Source: Staphylotrichum longicolle (Eukaryota; Ascomycota; Sordariomycetes; Sordariales; Chaetomiaceae). Taken from it: a stretch of DNA of 64,000 nt. Position 1 is the stretch's first letter. Each line of letters opens with the position of its first letter. Positions 1 to 12,182 of this stretch are shown one piece after another. The position numbers and the translations under genes were made by a program. The stretch lies in the NCBI GenBank assembly GCA_019096155.1, contig JAHCVI010000001.1:14533243-14597242 (forward strand). Direction: 5' to 3'. The notes below the pieces were generated by a model. It was given only the letters and a program-made list of their open reading frames with translations, searched no databases and was not told where the DNA came from.

Positions 1-1702
1 CAAGCAATATGCGCCCTCGAAGCCAGCGCAAGATGGGCCGTCACAGGCACGCCCATACAGAACAGGATCGGAGACCTCGCAGCCCTGCTCAAATTCATCC
101 GAGCATATCCGTACCATGATGTGAAGCAGTTTGAGTCGGACATCAGCCAGCTGTGGAAAACGGAAAACATCGAGGAGGCGGTCAACAGGCTCAAGAAACT
201 CTCAGGGGGGCTGGTCCTGCGACGACCAAAGACGGCAATCGAACTACCCCCGCGGACTGATCTCAAATTCCCCATCAAGTTCCGCACCACAGAGAGAGAG
301 CTTTACGACAAAGTAAAGCATCAGACCATGGCCAAGATTGAGGAGGCTTTCCAAGACGGGGACAGTGGCGGGCTTGGCTCAAGTTCATACATTGCGGTCA
401 TGCAAAGGATCAACGCTCTCCGCATGATCTGCGACCTTGGCTTGAACTACGACTCCAGACACCATCTCACGGCTGCAGAAGACACGCAAAGTTCCGAGTT
501 CAAAGATTGGCACACCATCGCCCAAGAGACATTCAACCTGCATCACGAAATATCCCCGGTCGTCTGCTCCGGTTGCGCCTCGGCCTGCGACACAACGGCG
601 TTCTCTCACGATTCCGTTGAGCCCTGCCCCCCGTCGTACTTTGCAAAATGCCTGACATACATGTGCAACGACTGTGCTCAGCCTTCAATCCTCCGAAACC
701 AGGCCATCATGTGCGGACACATCCCGAACCACAGCTTTGCCCCTGTCTCCTTGACCTGGGCAGCTGCCGAGGAGCGTGGTGCACCAACTCAGCTTGCTCG
801 ACTTCAACTCTCTAGCAAAGTTGTGGCCCTCGTCGGCCAGCTCAAGGCGCTACCAGTGGATACGAAGAGGTCGGTAAACCACTTGGCTTCAGCCCTGGCT
901 ATGGAAGGCAACCACTGATGTGTCAAAAATAATAGTGTGGTTTTTTCTAGCTGGAGGATGACACTGAACCTCGTCGAAATGGGACTAAAAGAAGCCGGCA
1001 TCAGCTACGTACGATTCGACGGAAAGGTGCGGCAACGGGATCGACAGGCTGTCATCAAGAAGTTCAGAAAGGATCCTACAGTGCAGGTCTTTCTCCTGAC
1101 TCTCTCCTGTGGCGCTGTTGGGTGAGTTTTCCTGCGTTCCATTCGCACTTGATCCCAAAAGGAGCAGACGCCTCCTTGGAATATCAATTGCCGTCATTGT
1201 TGTAAGTAACACAGCTAACAGTTTGAAATACAGGTTGACACTTACTGAGGCTTCTCGGGCCTACTTGATTGAGCCTCACTGGTAAACCTGCCCCGGCTTC
1301 TGTGTCCTCCTCCACCAACTCACACATGACTCTAAAAACACAGGAATCCTACTGTGGAGGAACAAGCCTTAGCTAGGATCTACCGAATTGGCCAGCAAAA
1401 GGAGGTGACGACCGTGAGATTCTTCGTTGAGGACACATTCGAAGAGGTAGCCATCAAGAATGACACATAGCCAAGAGGGACGACACGAAGATGGCTAACA
1501 ATCACCCACCAACAGAGAATCTTGCATCTTCAGCAATCAAAGAAGAAACTCGAAGAAGTTCTACTCGACTCAAGAAAGAAAGGAGAACAGCAGAGTGAAA
1601 GATTGGCCGGTCTCGAGGTATGTTGACCGTGGATTCCTGAGGGACCTGTCGGAAACGCACACCTCGCCTGACACTTTTTAGGACTTGCGGCGTCTCATCT
1701 AG
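1..1702 (+). CDS. SNF2-family DNA helicase/ATPase, C-terminal part (5' end outside window)
   Basis: C-terminal part of a SNF2/Rad5-like ATP-dependent DNA translocase. Reading begins in frame at base 1 with RWAVTGTPIQNRIGDL, the SNF2 motif III region, then LVLRRPK, then a Cys-rich insert that could be a degenerate RING/zinc segment. The helicase C-terminal lobe follows: SSWRMTLNLVEMGL, a FDGKVRQ block, then GLTLTEASR and NPTVEEQALARIYRIGQ (motifs V and VI). Exons: 1-869, 936-1121, 1234-1281, 1344-1446, 1516-1617, 1682-1702. Introns are 62-112 nt and all phases agree. The first donor is GTCGGT, which is less usual. The protein ends in a Lys/Glu-rich helix. Rad5/HLTF-type remodellers act in post-replication repair or transcription; which one this is cannot be decided without the N terminus. 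Confidence 0.88.
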
Positions 1703-2737
1703 CAAAACGGAAGAGCGAAGAGAAGAAAGCACTAAAATTTGTTTTTCCTGGGAAGTCGTGTCATGCAGCTGGGAATGAGAATTTGGAAAGAACCTGTCCA
1801 ACACGCCTTTCAAGGCATCATCCGAGTCTGACAACCTCGCTCCATTCTTTTCCAAATGCTGTCACCTCGCACTCAATGCTCGGCATACCCATGGCGTGTG
1901 TCTCGAATACTTCATGCATCGTAAACGACCAAGAAACGTTGACGTGGTCTTTGACCAAGTTCACCACCGTTCTAGCCATTTCCTTCCCAGGCTGGAGTCC
2001 ACGGTACTCACCTGGCCACCAACTGGTTGCACCCTGTATTTACGCAAGATTTCAGTCGGATTCCAGGTGGAAAACCAGTCGACGAAACGGCAGATGCACG
2101 TCGAATGATATTAGCGAGTACAAGGCGAAGCACAGTACGAAACCTCTTTGACCCGGCAACTGTGCACGCCAGGTACATACCTTGGCCAGAAGCCACAAGC
2201 TGGTGGATGCAGCGGCCCGTTGCATTCCCGCTCCCCAAAACCGGTCCTCCATCTATCGGGCCGCAAAGCCTGCCATCTGGTCCACAGTAAAATAGCTGGG
2301 AGGGTGCGTCTATGACACCTTGCACAGCCGAGACAGCGGGCGGGACGGATCGAGGGGCATATCCGAGTTCGCTTGTTAGACCTGCACTTCGTGATCTGTC
2401 GTGCATATTCTCATGCAGCCACCCCCGTTTGTCGACAAGGGTCTGCGGTGTGATTCGCCAGGCTTGGCTTACACCGCTTGCGTTGCGCCCGGGGATTCGG
2501 TGCCGCCTGTGCCACCCCGAGTGCCGGAGCCAACACCCAACCAACCCGACACTTTCGGGTGGTTTGATGGGCCAACTGCACTTAACAGAAGGACTGCCCC
2601 CACATCGTTTAACACAGTCAGTTCTGTTCTCTCTCTTTCTTTAACCAGCAATATGCTGGTCAAGAAGCCCAAAAGAGGTCACAACTCCCTTTTCCCGCAC
2701 CTCTCGTTGATCTAATCCATTCCGTCCAGGCCCAAAC
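1703..2737. other. intergenic, upstream region of MFS gene
   Basis: About 1 kb between the helicase stop and the MFS start. I see no supported gene. Pyrimidine-rich stretches near 2620-2640 and 2690-2730 look like the promoter/5' UTR of the downstream transporter. Confidence 0.5.
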
Positions 2738-4726
2738 ATGGCACCCTTCACAACGTCCCTCGGGACCTCCGTCCTCGCCTCCCGCCCCTCAACCAGCCAT
2801 GGAACCACCACCTCCTCCACTCCCGACCTCGCCACGCTCACCGTTACCGCCGACGAAAAACACCCAACACCCCCTTCAACCCCTCCACTAACCACCCAAA
2901 AGACCCCCCCGGAACCCGAGGAAGAACCCCCCTTCTCAACCTTCACCCCCCTCCAAAAGAACCTCATCGCCCTCGCCGCCTCCCTCGCCGCTCTCTTCTC
3001 CACCCTCTCCTCCTTCATCTACTACCCGGCCCTGACGCGCATCTCGGCCGACCTGGGCGTCTCGCTCATGCTGGTGCAGCTGACCATCACCTCCTACCTG
3101 GTGATCGCCGGGGTGGCGCCCGCGTTCATGGGCGACATGGCGGACCGCGGCGGGCGGCGGCCGGTGTACGTGCTCATGTTTGGGTTGATGGTCGGGGCGA
3201 ATGTGGGGGATCGCGGTGTGAGGGAGTGGGCGGGACTGTTGGTGTTGAGGATGGTGCAGAGTGCGGGGTCTTCGGGTAGGCTTTTTGTTTCTTTTGTGTT
3301 GGATTTGTGTAAGGGGTTGAAAGGGAAGGAGGGGGGAGTGGGGAGGGGTGGGTTGTTGGAAGAGGGGTGTAAAGGGAGTGTGACATGAGGCTAACGACGT
3401 TTCTTTTAGGAATGTACGGCGCTGCGTACGGGGTGATTGCTGATATCGCGACGATCGACGAGAGGGGGTCGTTTGTGGGGGTGTTGTTGCTCATGTGGGT
3501 GTTCTTTGACCTCCTCCGAAGGTACGAAACTGACGGATGACAGGACGGACTTTGCAACGAGTTTGGGGCCAGTCATTGGCGGCGGCCTGACTCAAGGGTT
3601 TGGCTGGCGCGCCATCTTTTGGTTCCTCGTCATCTTCACCGGGTCACACTTTGTCGTGATGGTGCTCTTCTTTCCAGAGACACAGCGGAAGATTGTGGGG
3701 AATGGGAGCATTCAGCCAAAAGGGCTCATCTACCAGACTGTGTTATCGCTTATTCGGAGAAAAGCAGAGCAGACAGAGAGCAAGGATGCTGCAACTGAAG
3801 GAAAACAAGAAGGGGAAATCCCCAAAAGACGACGGCTCAAGTTTCCCAACCCGTTAGCTTGCCTTCCGGTTTTAGCAAACAAGGGATCGCTGCTGGTCAT
3901 TCTCATTACGGCCATCAACTATGCGGTGAAGGCGGCGCTCCAGACCTCGCTTGATGCGCAGTGTGTTGAGCTCTACGGCTTGAATTATCTGCAGGCGGGC
4001 TTGGTCTACCTCCCGTCAGGAGTAGGTGGAGGCTTCGGGTCGTATTTTGCTGGTGCGTATTTTCTTGCTCCGAGGGTTCAAGATAAGACTTTTATTTATC
4101 TGGACTAACACCTTAGCAGGAAAATTTGTTGACTGGAACTACCGCCGTACTGTCACTCGACTGGCCAAGACCCAGGGGTCGCAGTACGACAAGAACTCGC
4201 CCGAGTTCCCGCTCGAAAAAACTCGACTCAGGGGGGTGTACTTGTTGAGCGCAACAACGGTGTTAGGAATCATTGGATATGGGCTAACGCTTAAGTTTCG
4301 ATGGGTAAGTCTCGCTCCCTTGAGGTACTTTTCCTGGAGCATCAGGATTACTGACAGACTGCAGCACATTGCCGTCATGCTCATCATGCAGCTCCTCACA
4401 GGAACTGCGACCGCCGCGACGTTTACAGTATTCCTCCTCCCAGACCATCAACGTTGATCGTGAATTACTGACCATCGCAGCTCTGCGGGACTCTCCTGAC
4501 AGATCTTAACATGAACCGATCAGCCACGGCCCAAGCGGCGAGCAACCTGGTCCGGTGTCTCAGCGCCGGCGGAGCTGTGGCCATACTACAGCCGATGGTG
4601 GAGAACGTTGGACCAGCGGGATGCTTCGCGATTTACGCTTTTATCATTTTTCTAGGCATCCCGCTGGCCTGGGCGTTGCAGAGGTACGGTGTTGCGTGGA
4701 GAAAGGGGCAGCCGATGGCTTCTTGA
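2738..4726 (+). CDS. MFS transporter, DHA1 (12-TM drug:H+ antiporter) type
   Basis: Plasma- or vacuolar-membrane proton antiporter of the major facilitator superfamily, closest in pattern to fungal Qdr/Aqr1-type DHA1 exporters. Predicted 541 aa. A Ser/Thr/Pro-rich cytosolic N-terminus of about 80 residues precedes the first hydrophobic segment. Motif A reads GDMADRGGRRPVYV, and the antiporter motif C reads SLGPVIGGGLTQGFGW. A charged loop rich in Lys/Glu separates the two halves. Exons: 2738-3275, 3410-3494, 3544-4052, 4120-4304, 4365-4427, 4481-4726. The lengths sum to 1626 nt and the phases match. The intron at 3495-3543 is only 49 nt. Substrate cannot be told from sequence. No biosynthetic cluster is seen nearby. 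Confidence 0.88.
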
Positions 4727-5179
4727 ACGGATTTCGGGTGCCGGAAGATGGATGGAGGGAATAATGTAACTCCATGTAACCCCATATAACCTGACTGGAT
4801 GCCTGCAGGTGATGAAACAAACGGTCTTTGAAAGTCTTAGAGACTTCAAGCGATTTCTAGACGAGCACAGGGGGAGGAGACGATCGGTATGTACCTGAAT
4901 GTTTCGTCATTTCACGGTAATGTATGTAAGTTATGGATGGTGTAATGAGCTGAAACCGGAACGAAAGTCGAGTCAAACAGATTCGATTGTCCTACCAGGT
5001 AATGCCATATACCACAGGACAGAGGTAGGTTTGAGTCATTTCAAATAATCAGTAAGTATCATCAAGTTCATCGTGGATTGGCACGATATGGCATGCAAAT
5101 GCCTGCTGCGGAGAAGGGTTTGCAAGTGGGCGGGCCCTGATAAAACACGGGTGGGGTAGAACTGAGTATCTGTTGTAAC
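4727..5179. other. intergenic spacer before tRNA-Gln
   Basis: No coding pattern. It should hold the MFS 3' UTR and terminator and the upstream region of the tRNA gene. Confidence 0.5.
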
Positions 5180-5260
5180 GGTTCTATAGTGTAGCGGTTA
5201 TCACTCCGGATTCTGATGATCATCTTTCCGGCAACCCCGGTTCGATTCCGGGTAGGACCT
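5180..5260 (+). tRNA. tRNA-Gln(CTG) with 9-nt intron
   Basis: Cloverleaf found by eye. The acceptor stem GGTTCTA pairs with TAGGACC. The D-loop is AGCGGTTA. The anticodon stem CCGGA/TCCGG encloses loop TTCTGA-T with anticodon CTG. The T arm is CCCCGGTTCGATTCCGGG. A 9-nt intron (TGATCATCT) sits at the canonical position after base 37. Discriminator base is T. A short T-run follows the gene. Confidence 0.9.
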
Positions 5261-8200
5261 CATCTTTTGCTCTTCCCCCAGCCACTGCCGCTTATGAATG
5301 TGATCTAAAAGACAAGAGATCCTTGCTTTCAATCGGTGTTATTGTTTTGGTATCGCTCTGGAGTGAGTCCAAAAGGGCCATCGTCATTCGAACCAAGCTG
5401 GGTTCTGCCAGCCCGCTGCAGGGTGACTAATCCGCATCCAATGCCACACCACGCACTGCATGCATGTCGGAGACACCTTCCTGATTGCGCACCACCTTCC
5501 GGGTAGCTGGGAGTATACCCCGGAGTTTCACGACGAAGTTGCGGCACGGCGTCATGGGCCACGAATTTTCGTGCAAGTAGATACCAAAAGGTGCGGTGCG
5601 TCTGTCGTCCTCCACTCGGCTCATATCTGCCTGTGCCACCCAGGTGAGGACGGACATGCCGTGCAACCGATCAACCGATCATGCAGGATTCGCGGCTCTG
5701 CACCTGTCCGTTGTTTCCTCGGACAGGAACCCTTTTGGGGTCCCGTCACCGACCTCATCGGTCACGCGCTTGCGTAAGTTTTTGCCTTGGGTGTGCGACC
5801 TACATACATTGATAAGCGCCGGGCGGCTCTTTCAGAAGTTCCCGGGGTGCCCGTCGCAAGCTGATCGTCTCACCACGGTGCAGGGGTTGCTTGGCGCACC
5901 TCGATTGGGACTGTTCAGATTACCTCGCAACAGGCTAAACGTGAAGTTCTTGACGAACCTGGAAGGTCAAGACACCTTATTGCTGTTTTGGACCAAATGA
6001 AACACTGGCCTTCTCCAGGCTCGTATATGCAAGCCTCGGGCTGGACCGAGGGCTCCGACCTTGGAGAGCGCGGCTCCTGGATACCAAGAGAAGGCGCTCA
6101 CCAGATCGAGAAGATGTAATCTTGGTATACAATTTGCGAGACAGAACGACCAGATGTTCTATTTCTGGAAACGCTATCATATATTTCGATCGCATCTTCT
6201 CCGCCTTCTTCTCCTTCTCATGTTCTTGGCACAGTTCCCATCGGTTCGATGAACCAGGAAAAGAAAGACGGCTGGGGACCCCGCTTTGCGGCTCCTTCCG
6301 GCGAGATGGGTGCCGGATGGTTGGCGGGGCGTTTTGAAAACAGAGCGGGATTGGCCCTCTCGCAAGTTGGAGGTAAAAATAGCCAACAGTTCGTCAAGCC
6401 CGCGTTGCTGGCTGGCTGATGGGCTCCCTCTCTGCACGACACACAGGTTCACCTGATACGCCAGTCACATCTCCCGACCTTCGGAGTTCTCGGGGATGAA
6501 CGGCTCCAGAGGAAGGCGAAAGCCTGGACCGATTGTCTGGGTTTTTGCCAAGCAGCCGCCCAGTCAGGCACAGGCCCGTGTGTGGCGGTCGGCTGTTGTG
6601 GCACACACCCCTGTCCGTCGTCAGAACTCAAGATTCTGAGCTGGAAGAAAGCCCGGCCATTGGAACGTCGGAGGCGGTCGCACAGATCCAGGCATCCGAT
6701 GGGATGATCCCTGGCCTGGCACAATACCCCCAGGCCGCCGGTCAGACCCACACCCAACTTTGATTGATAACCGTGGGGGTGTTGAGCAAAGGGACGTTCC
6801 TCCATGTGTCATTTCAAAGTTTTTGGATGCAGGGTCGGTCATCTCGTATTTGGTATTCGTAAGATTCTGGAATGTGGTTTGCGGCTTGCCTGGTCTTCAC
6901 CCTTTGCTGCAGGGCCGCGCTCCGGACTCGATCGCGTAACCCCCAGGCCGAGGCATCAAGATGACGGGACTTGAGAGGGATCCTGGAACAACTTCCGCTG
7001 GTCATCCGCAGCTCCCGTGGGTCCTTTGTGGCTCGAAGGCAGCAGTGACAACCTCTATGAGGGGGGTGTGTGTCCTCTTCTGGTCAACATCGGACGTGAG
7101 CCGTGATCCCTGGCCTGGCACAGGGCCCTCCCCCGGCCGAGCCTGGGCAATCGGGACTTGGGTCGGTTGGCTGCCCATCCCGACCGCCCATCCAAGCCTG
7201 TCATTTATCCTTGCACGGATCAGTCGGCAATCCATCAGGGGCCAGAGTCTGGACCATCCACATTTCGGCGGCCCATGACATCATCCCGTTTGAGTTTCCA
7301 AAGCCCTGGGAAAGGGGGGGGCGCGACGTCGCGATACTCGACCTCGTTCGCTCCGATGCGACTTGCAAAAGGTCCGGCGCAGGGTGCCGCACCGGATGTG
7401 CAGAGCTACGCTGGCGCCGACGAAAAGACGTCCTACAAACCAGACGCACCTCTTTTGCGCCATCGCAGGTCCCATCACGGTGTTGAGCAATTCGGCGCCG
7501 AGTTTGTTGGGATGTGGGGGTGGAAGGTCAATTTCCCGGTGACCTTGGGAGTGGGTTGTGAAACCCGTGCGAACCACCAATCTTGAGCCACCGCGTGTTG
7601 TTCCAGGCCCTCCAGCTGTCATCATTGGGCAATTGAGCGCGTTCAGTGCCGCCCACAACGTGCAAGGCAAGCACTGCACGATTGCTGATGGAGAAAGTAT
7701 TTCCCCAACAGGTCACCATCATTCCATCGTGAACATGCTGTCGAGACCGAAATCTAACATGTCGCGTTTTTTGAAGGTCAGCGGTTGCCAAACCTCATTG
7801 GTGAGTGTTTACGGAAATCAGCTACCTAGGCACGGGTGCAGTTTCCTCCAGCTGTGATCAGGCTCGGCCTCCCAAATACCACGAAGTACCTTAGGTACGT
7901 ACCAAATTCAGCATCATAGCCGTCTCGAGACAACCGCCTGTTGTGCACCGGCGGCCTCTCAATCGGGTCGCTCTCTGTTTTGTTCGCTCAGCAGCTCGGT
8001 AGCCAACCACAGCCAATTTGAGAAGGAAGTGAAACAGTCTTGATCCAAAGCCACGTTGTCTTTGGAACGTCTGCCCCGCAGGCAGGCGCGCTGAGATTCA
8101 ATCGCTTGCCCCTGGGGACTCGGCCACGGGACTCGGAAGCTTTTTCTTATCTGAAAGTAGCGTCAGGGCACTTGACAGGCATCCAGCTCCACCAGAGCCT

Positions 8201-8361
8201 TGTTCTGCTCAGCAATCCACTCCTGGTGTCGGGCTCCAGTCCCACCCACACCGGAACTGCAGCAGGACATCAGCGGCGCTGGGGTACAGTGTATTGTACA
8301 TACATGCGTCCGAAATTATAACACCTCCTCTTATAAAGGTCGCTCTGACTCCGGGTGCGTC

Positions 8362-8377
8362 GGGGGGGGGGGGGGGG
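8362..8377. repeat. poly-G run (16 nt)
   Basis: Uninterrupted G tract, followed after one A by a second G tract. It lies in non-coding sequence. Confidence 0.9.
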
Positions 8378-8864
8378 AGGGGGGTGTGACGGGGGTGGGG
8401 CGCCCTGACTTGGGGCCTGCCCGAGCAGAATGTCGGGACCCTGCCAGCCGGGTGCATGGGGTTGCGTACGGTACCCGCCTCGAGCTGCGAACTCAACGCC
8501 CTCATCCCGTCAGCACCTCGACTGCACGTGTCCTCAATCTGTCAGGATTGGTGTGGCACATTGCCTCAGCTTGCGAAGCCTTCGGCCTGAGAAAAATTTT
8601 CACCTGCCCGCGTTTGATTCCGGCAGTCGACCTGGATCAGCCTGACCGTCCCTACCTGGTACCACCCCGCCCCCGCAGTCAAATTGAGCCCCACTCTAAC
8701 GTTAGCTGCTGGGTTCTTCACTGTTTTCCAGCCGACAATCATCTTTTAAGGTACACGCAAAGGTTGCCTGCCCGTCTCCTCCGTTACGCCTGCCGTAACG
8801 CTGCGGGCTGCCGATGACGGGAGTTGCACATTCAATTGCGGTCGCAGCACGCGGGTACCCGAGT

Positions 8865-8976
8865 CAAGAGTTGAGCCTCAAGAGTTGAGCCTCAAGAGTA
8901 GAGCCTCAAGAGTTGAGCCTCAAGAGTAGAGCCTCAAGAGTTGAGCCTCAAGAGTAGAGCCCCAAGAGTCGAGCCT
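8865..8976. repeat. 14-bp tandem repeat, eight units
   Basis: Eight head-to-tail 14-bp units of the form CAAGAGTTGAGCCT. Position 8 varies among T, A and C, and mostly alternates TTG/TAG, which gives a partial 28-bp higher-order period. Total 112 bp, non-coding. Confidence 0.95.
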
Positions 8977-10377
8977 CTCCTTTTTACACAACTGCTGTGT
9001 TACGAACTCGAGTTTGGCAGAGCAGGCAGAAGAAAGAGGCGAGGCAGAGTGAGATCACTTGGTGGATACTGCGGGTGTTGCCAGAGGTGGTTGTATGGCT
9101 TGCTTGTCCAGTCAACGGCTTTCTGCTTATTACATGCACCCGCTTTCCGCGGAAGACAGTGGGATCAGTTGAGTGCTGACCTTCCGTTTCGATCACATCA
9201 CAGGCGACACCACGCCAATTCTTCACGGCCCTCCTGCGATGTGCCTCTGATCCAATCTCACTTGTGGGGAATCCGCCCGTATGCACAATGCCGGAGCGAG
9301 GTCGCATTGAGACGCAAGGAAGGTCATTTCATCTACTCCACGTCGCCAGAAATTCTTTCGAAGTTTGTTTTGAGACACTCGGACCTCAATCGCGACCATC
9401 CACCTTCCTCCACCTTGCTCTTCTGTGGCCCCTGTCCTCCCCTGCTCGCCTCACTGCCCCACTTGCCCCGATAGGGTATCCCCAGCCCGTGCTCGCGCCA
9501 CCCCACCGTTTAGTTATTCCCTTAAGTTCCCTGCTTTCTTCCTCTCCAGCCCCGACCTTGCCGCACAGTGTCGTGTAGACTGTGTTACAGGCGCGGTACT
9601 GTACCTGACTTGAGAGACAAGGCGCCGAACATTGACCAATACGTACGAATCAGAGACCGCTAGGAATCCGGTTCGGATACTTTGACTTGATATGATCATA
9701 AAAGCGCAGTTATGAGTGTGGAAGGGTCGGTTCAACGGGTTTGGCCCTGTCAAAAGCCTCCCGGGAAATGCACGGTGTTAAGGAACCTTCAACGACGATA
9801 GGTATGCAACCTCCGAGGGACGCAAAAGCCTTGCGCAGCGAACAGCGGTACTTCTCCTTGGCATCCCTGTGCCGTCTGCAAATTGAGGCACCTTTGATCT
9901 GGTGCGCGCGCGACCGAATTTATGGGGAGGAAACCGATGAGAAGGGCCGATATTGATTCAACATGTCTTCCATCAAACATGACCGACGTCCCGTACTCAG
10001 AGGCGAGTGACGAGGCGCATAAGATTTCCTTTGCAGGTGCGTGTCAGGGTGGATTTGCTGCCTTGCGCTGGGCGTTTTCCTTTGTTCTGTTGCGGTCACA
10101 AATCGGGTGTGCAGCATCACTTGCAGCGCTTGTATGTAAGTGGTGAGACCTGAACCCAACTTGATCAGGTCTAGCCGAGTCGGGGAAAAGTGGACGAAGA
10201 CGGAAATGGCTGCTCGATGCACCGGCCACCAACAAGGGAGGGGCGGAGCCGGAGCTTGGCACTTGAAGTTTGGGAAGACTACGCGGCGAGATCGTTGTGG
10301 TTTGTCGGTTCTCCGACGACTCCAACCCAATTTACACCGACCAACGCTCAAGGTGGCCCGGATCCCGCCCGCGCCCA

Positions 10378-10406
<29 letters not shown>
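10378..10406. repeat. poly-C run (29 nt)
   Basis: Uninterrupted C tract followed by an A-run, in non-coding DNA. The exact length is prone to sequencing error. Confidence 0.9.
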
Positions 10407-10408
<2 letters not shown>

Positions 10409-11382
10409 AAAAACCGAGACTCACAATCCGATCCGAGTGCAATCTTGAGCTTTGTGGGCAAACAGCACTCGATTAGCACACCACGTACGGAAGCCCAACG
10501 CACTCACACCTCACTAAAACTGCAGACACATTCAATTCGAATGATCTGCTTTGCGTGAGAATTTCTCCAGAGTTTTTGCAGATAGTATGGCCCATTGTGC
10601 GCCGTGTAAAACAAAGGGAAGAAGCATTGATCAACACTACAGTGGGGCCGGGTGGCATCTCAGGAGCTCGAGAGAACTGTGGATCCCGTGGCGCCACATG
10701 CGAGCGGGCATGGCGTATTTGGTGACCAGCTCTTCTGAGTGCTGGGCTTGCGGAGTGATACTGAGACGCAAGAATAAAGTCGTAATGCTATGGGAGCACG
10801 GCGGGGTGGAGGGCAATCAGGGCCTGCCACTGCTGGTTGAGTGAGTTTTGGTTCGGGGGTGCCCTTGTTATATTCGCACTGTGCGTTGTTCAATCATGTT
10901 GCGTACACTTGCTCTCAACCATGAACAGACCAGCGTAGATCCCCTTAACTTCAGCCGCGAGCTGCTCTTGGGAGATGGGGCTCGTCTCGGGTTGCAAGAA
11001 GTCGCAGGTCTGAGTTAAACTTGGGCAAGGAGGGTCACGGTAAATAGGTGACAAATAGACTCAGAGTTCCCCGTTTGTTCAACGGCTCCCGCTGGACATC
11101 GGCAGCGAGGACCAAGTCAAAAACCCTTCATTTGTCCACACACCCCTTGATCGCAAATGCAAGTCACCCAGACGGAATCAGACTCCCCATTTCAGCGTTC
11201 AATGTCGGGCTCGAGGGTAACATATTCAGTTTACTTCTACCTTCACTCAACTCCTTCATCCCCTGCGATATATTGTTGATAGTGTGGTCTCCTCCATTGA
11301 ACCTTTCCTTGGGGTTGTGAAGTCGGTGAGGTGTGTCAGAGTCGCTGTTGATCCACGCCCTGCAGGCAGGGGTCGAGAGGGA

Positions 11383-11388
11383 TATATA
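11383..11388 (+). promoter_or_regulatory. TATA box upstream of small-protein gene A
   Basis: TATATA inside GATATATACA, 375 nt upstream of the ATG at 11761. A pyrimidine-rich leader (about 11450-11630) lies between them, as in many strongly expressed fungal promoters. Confidence 0.4.
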
Positions 11389-11760
11389 CACCCCTACCGT
11401 CCAAGCGGACCGGGGTGCGCACCCCCAGTTTGGGCTTCTCAGAGGACCACCACCAATTTTCCTGGTCTCTTTCCCTTTCTTAAATATGCCCTCCCCAACC
11501 TTTCCCTCCCACCTCCTTCTCTGCTCCCCAGTACACTCGAACGTCTCATACTCTGGTTTTGCGCGTCAAGTTCATTACATTCAACATTCTTTTACTCCTC
11601 TCCGACCTTTGTATGTCTCGAGCCTTGCATCGTCGAATTCCTACCCGCGCACACACCAGCAACACGAGAAATAGAGCCGCCTTCGGCTTTGTTACCCCAA
11701 CGGCTCCCAAGGGGAACAAACAGTTCAACGCATCCGCAGAACAAAGACAACAGCAACACA

Positions 11761-12182
11761 ATGGCATCGTCTCCCAACAATAAAATCCCCTCGATAAGCA
11801 CTTCAAGGTTTGCCATTTCATTCCATCCGTTGACCCTTTCTCCTGATCTCCTCTCCTTCTGGCCCAGCTTGAGGCTCATAATTGACCCTAACCCTGGCTT
11901 AGCGACTCCGGTGGTGTCGTAACCCCCTCGGCCTCAACCGACGCTCCTTCTCACACCTCCGCCGCGTGCTCAAACTACTCGACAATCTCGAACCAGCCGT
12001 GCCGACCGTCCTACGCTCTGCAGACCTACCTAGCCCAGTCACCATACGAAGATCCTTCCCTGTACGGGCGCTTTGCGGGGCAACCGCCGACGGCGGAGGT
12101 GTGGGGCCGGATAGCGTTCCACATGGCACGGGCGCACCGGGAGATCGACCGTTTCAACGAGCAGTTCGGTCCGAAACAGTAA
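11761..12182 (+). CDS. small unknown protein, YGR-motif family, copy A (108 aa)
   Basis: I do not recognise this family. Two exons, 11761-11807 and 11903-12182, are joined by a 95-nt phase-2 intron with donor GTTTGC, a CTAAC branch site and acceptor CTTAG. The start sits in CAACACAATGG, a good fungal start context. The product begins with a short polar N-terminus, then a Ser/Thr-rich probably disordered segment. The family block follows: TYLAQSPYEDPSLYGR, sixteen residues, then a FHMARA segment. The C-terminal part reads as an amphipathic helix (HREIDRFNEQF). There is no signal peptide or membrane span, so it is probably intracellular. Copies B, C and D share the block without gaps. A is the most divergent of the four: Thr-Tyr replaces Arg-Phe, and Pro-Ser replaces Gly-Thr. 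Confidence 0.7.

Larger units (their letters stand above)
5261..11380. other. 6-kb gene-poor region
   Basis: No reading frame here shows a recognisable domain, a convincing splice structure or a protein-like composition. The region has moderate to high GC and is not AT-rich, so strong RIP-type decay is not apparent. It contains a 14-bp tandem array (8865-8976), a G-run (8362-8377) and a 29-nt C-run (10378-10406). A TATAAAG-like site near 8333 has no clear gene behind it. Small or non-coding transcripts cannot be excluded. Confidence 0.5.
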
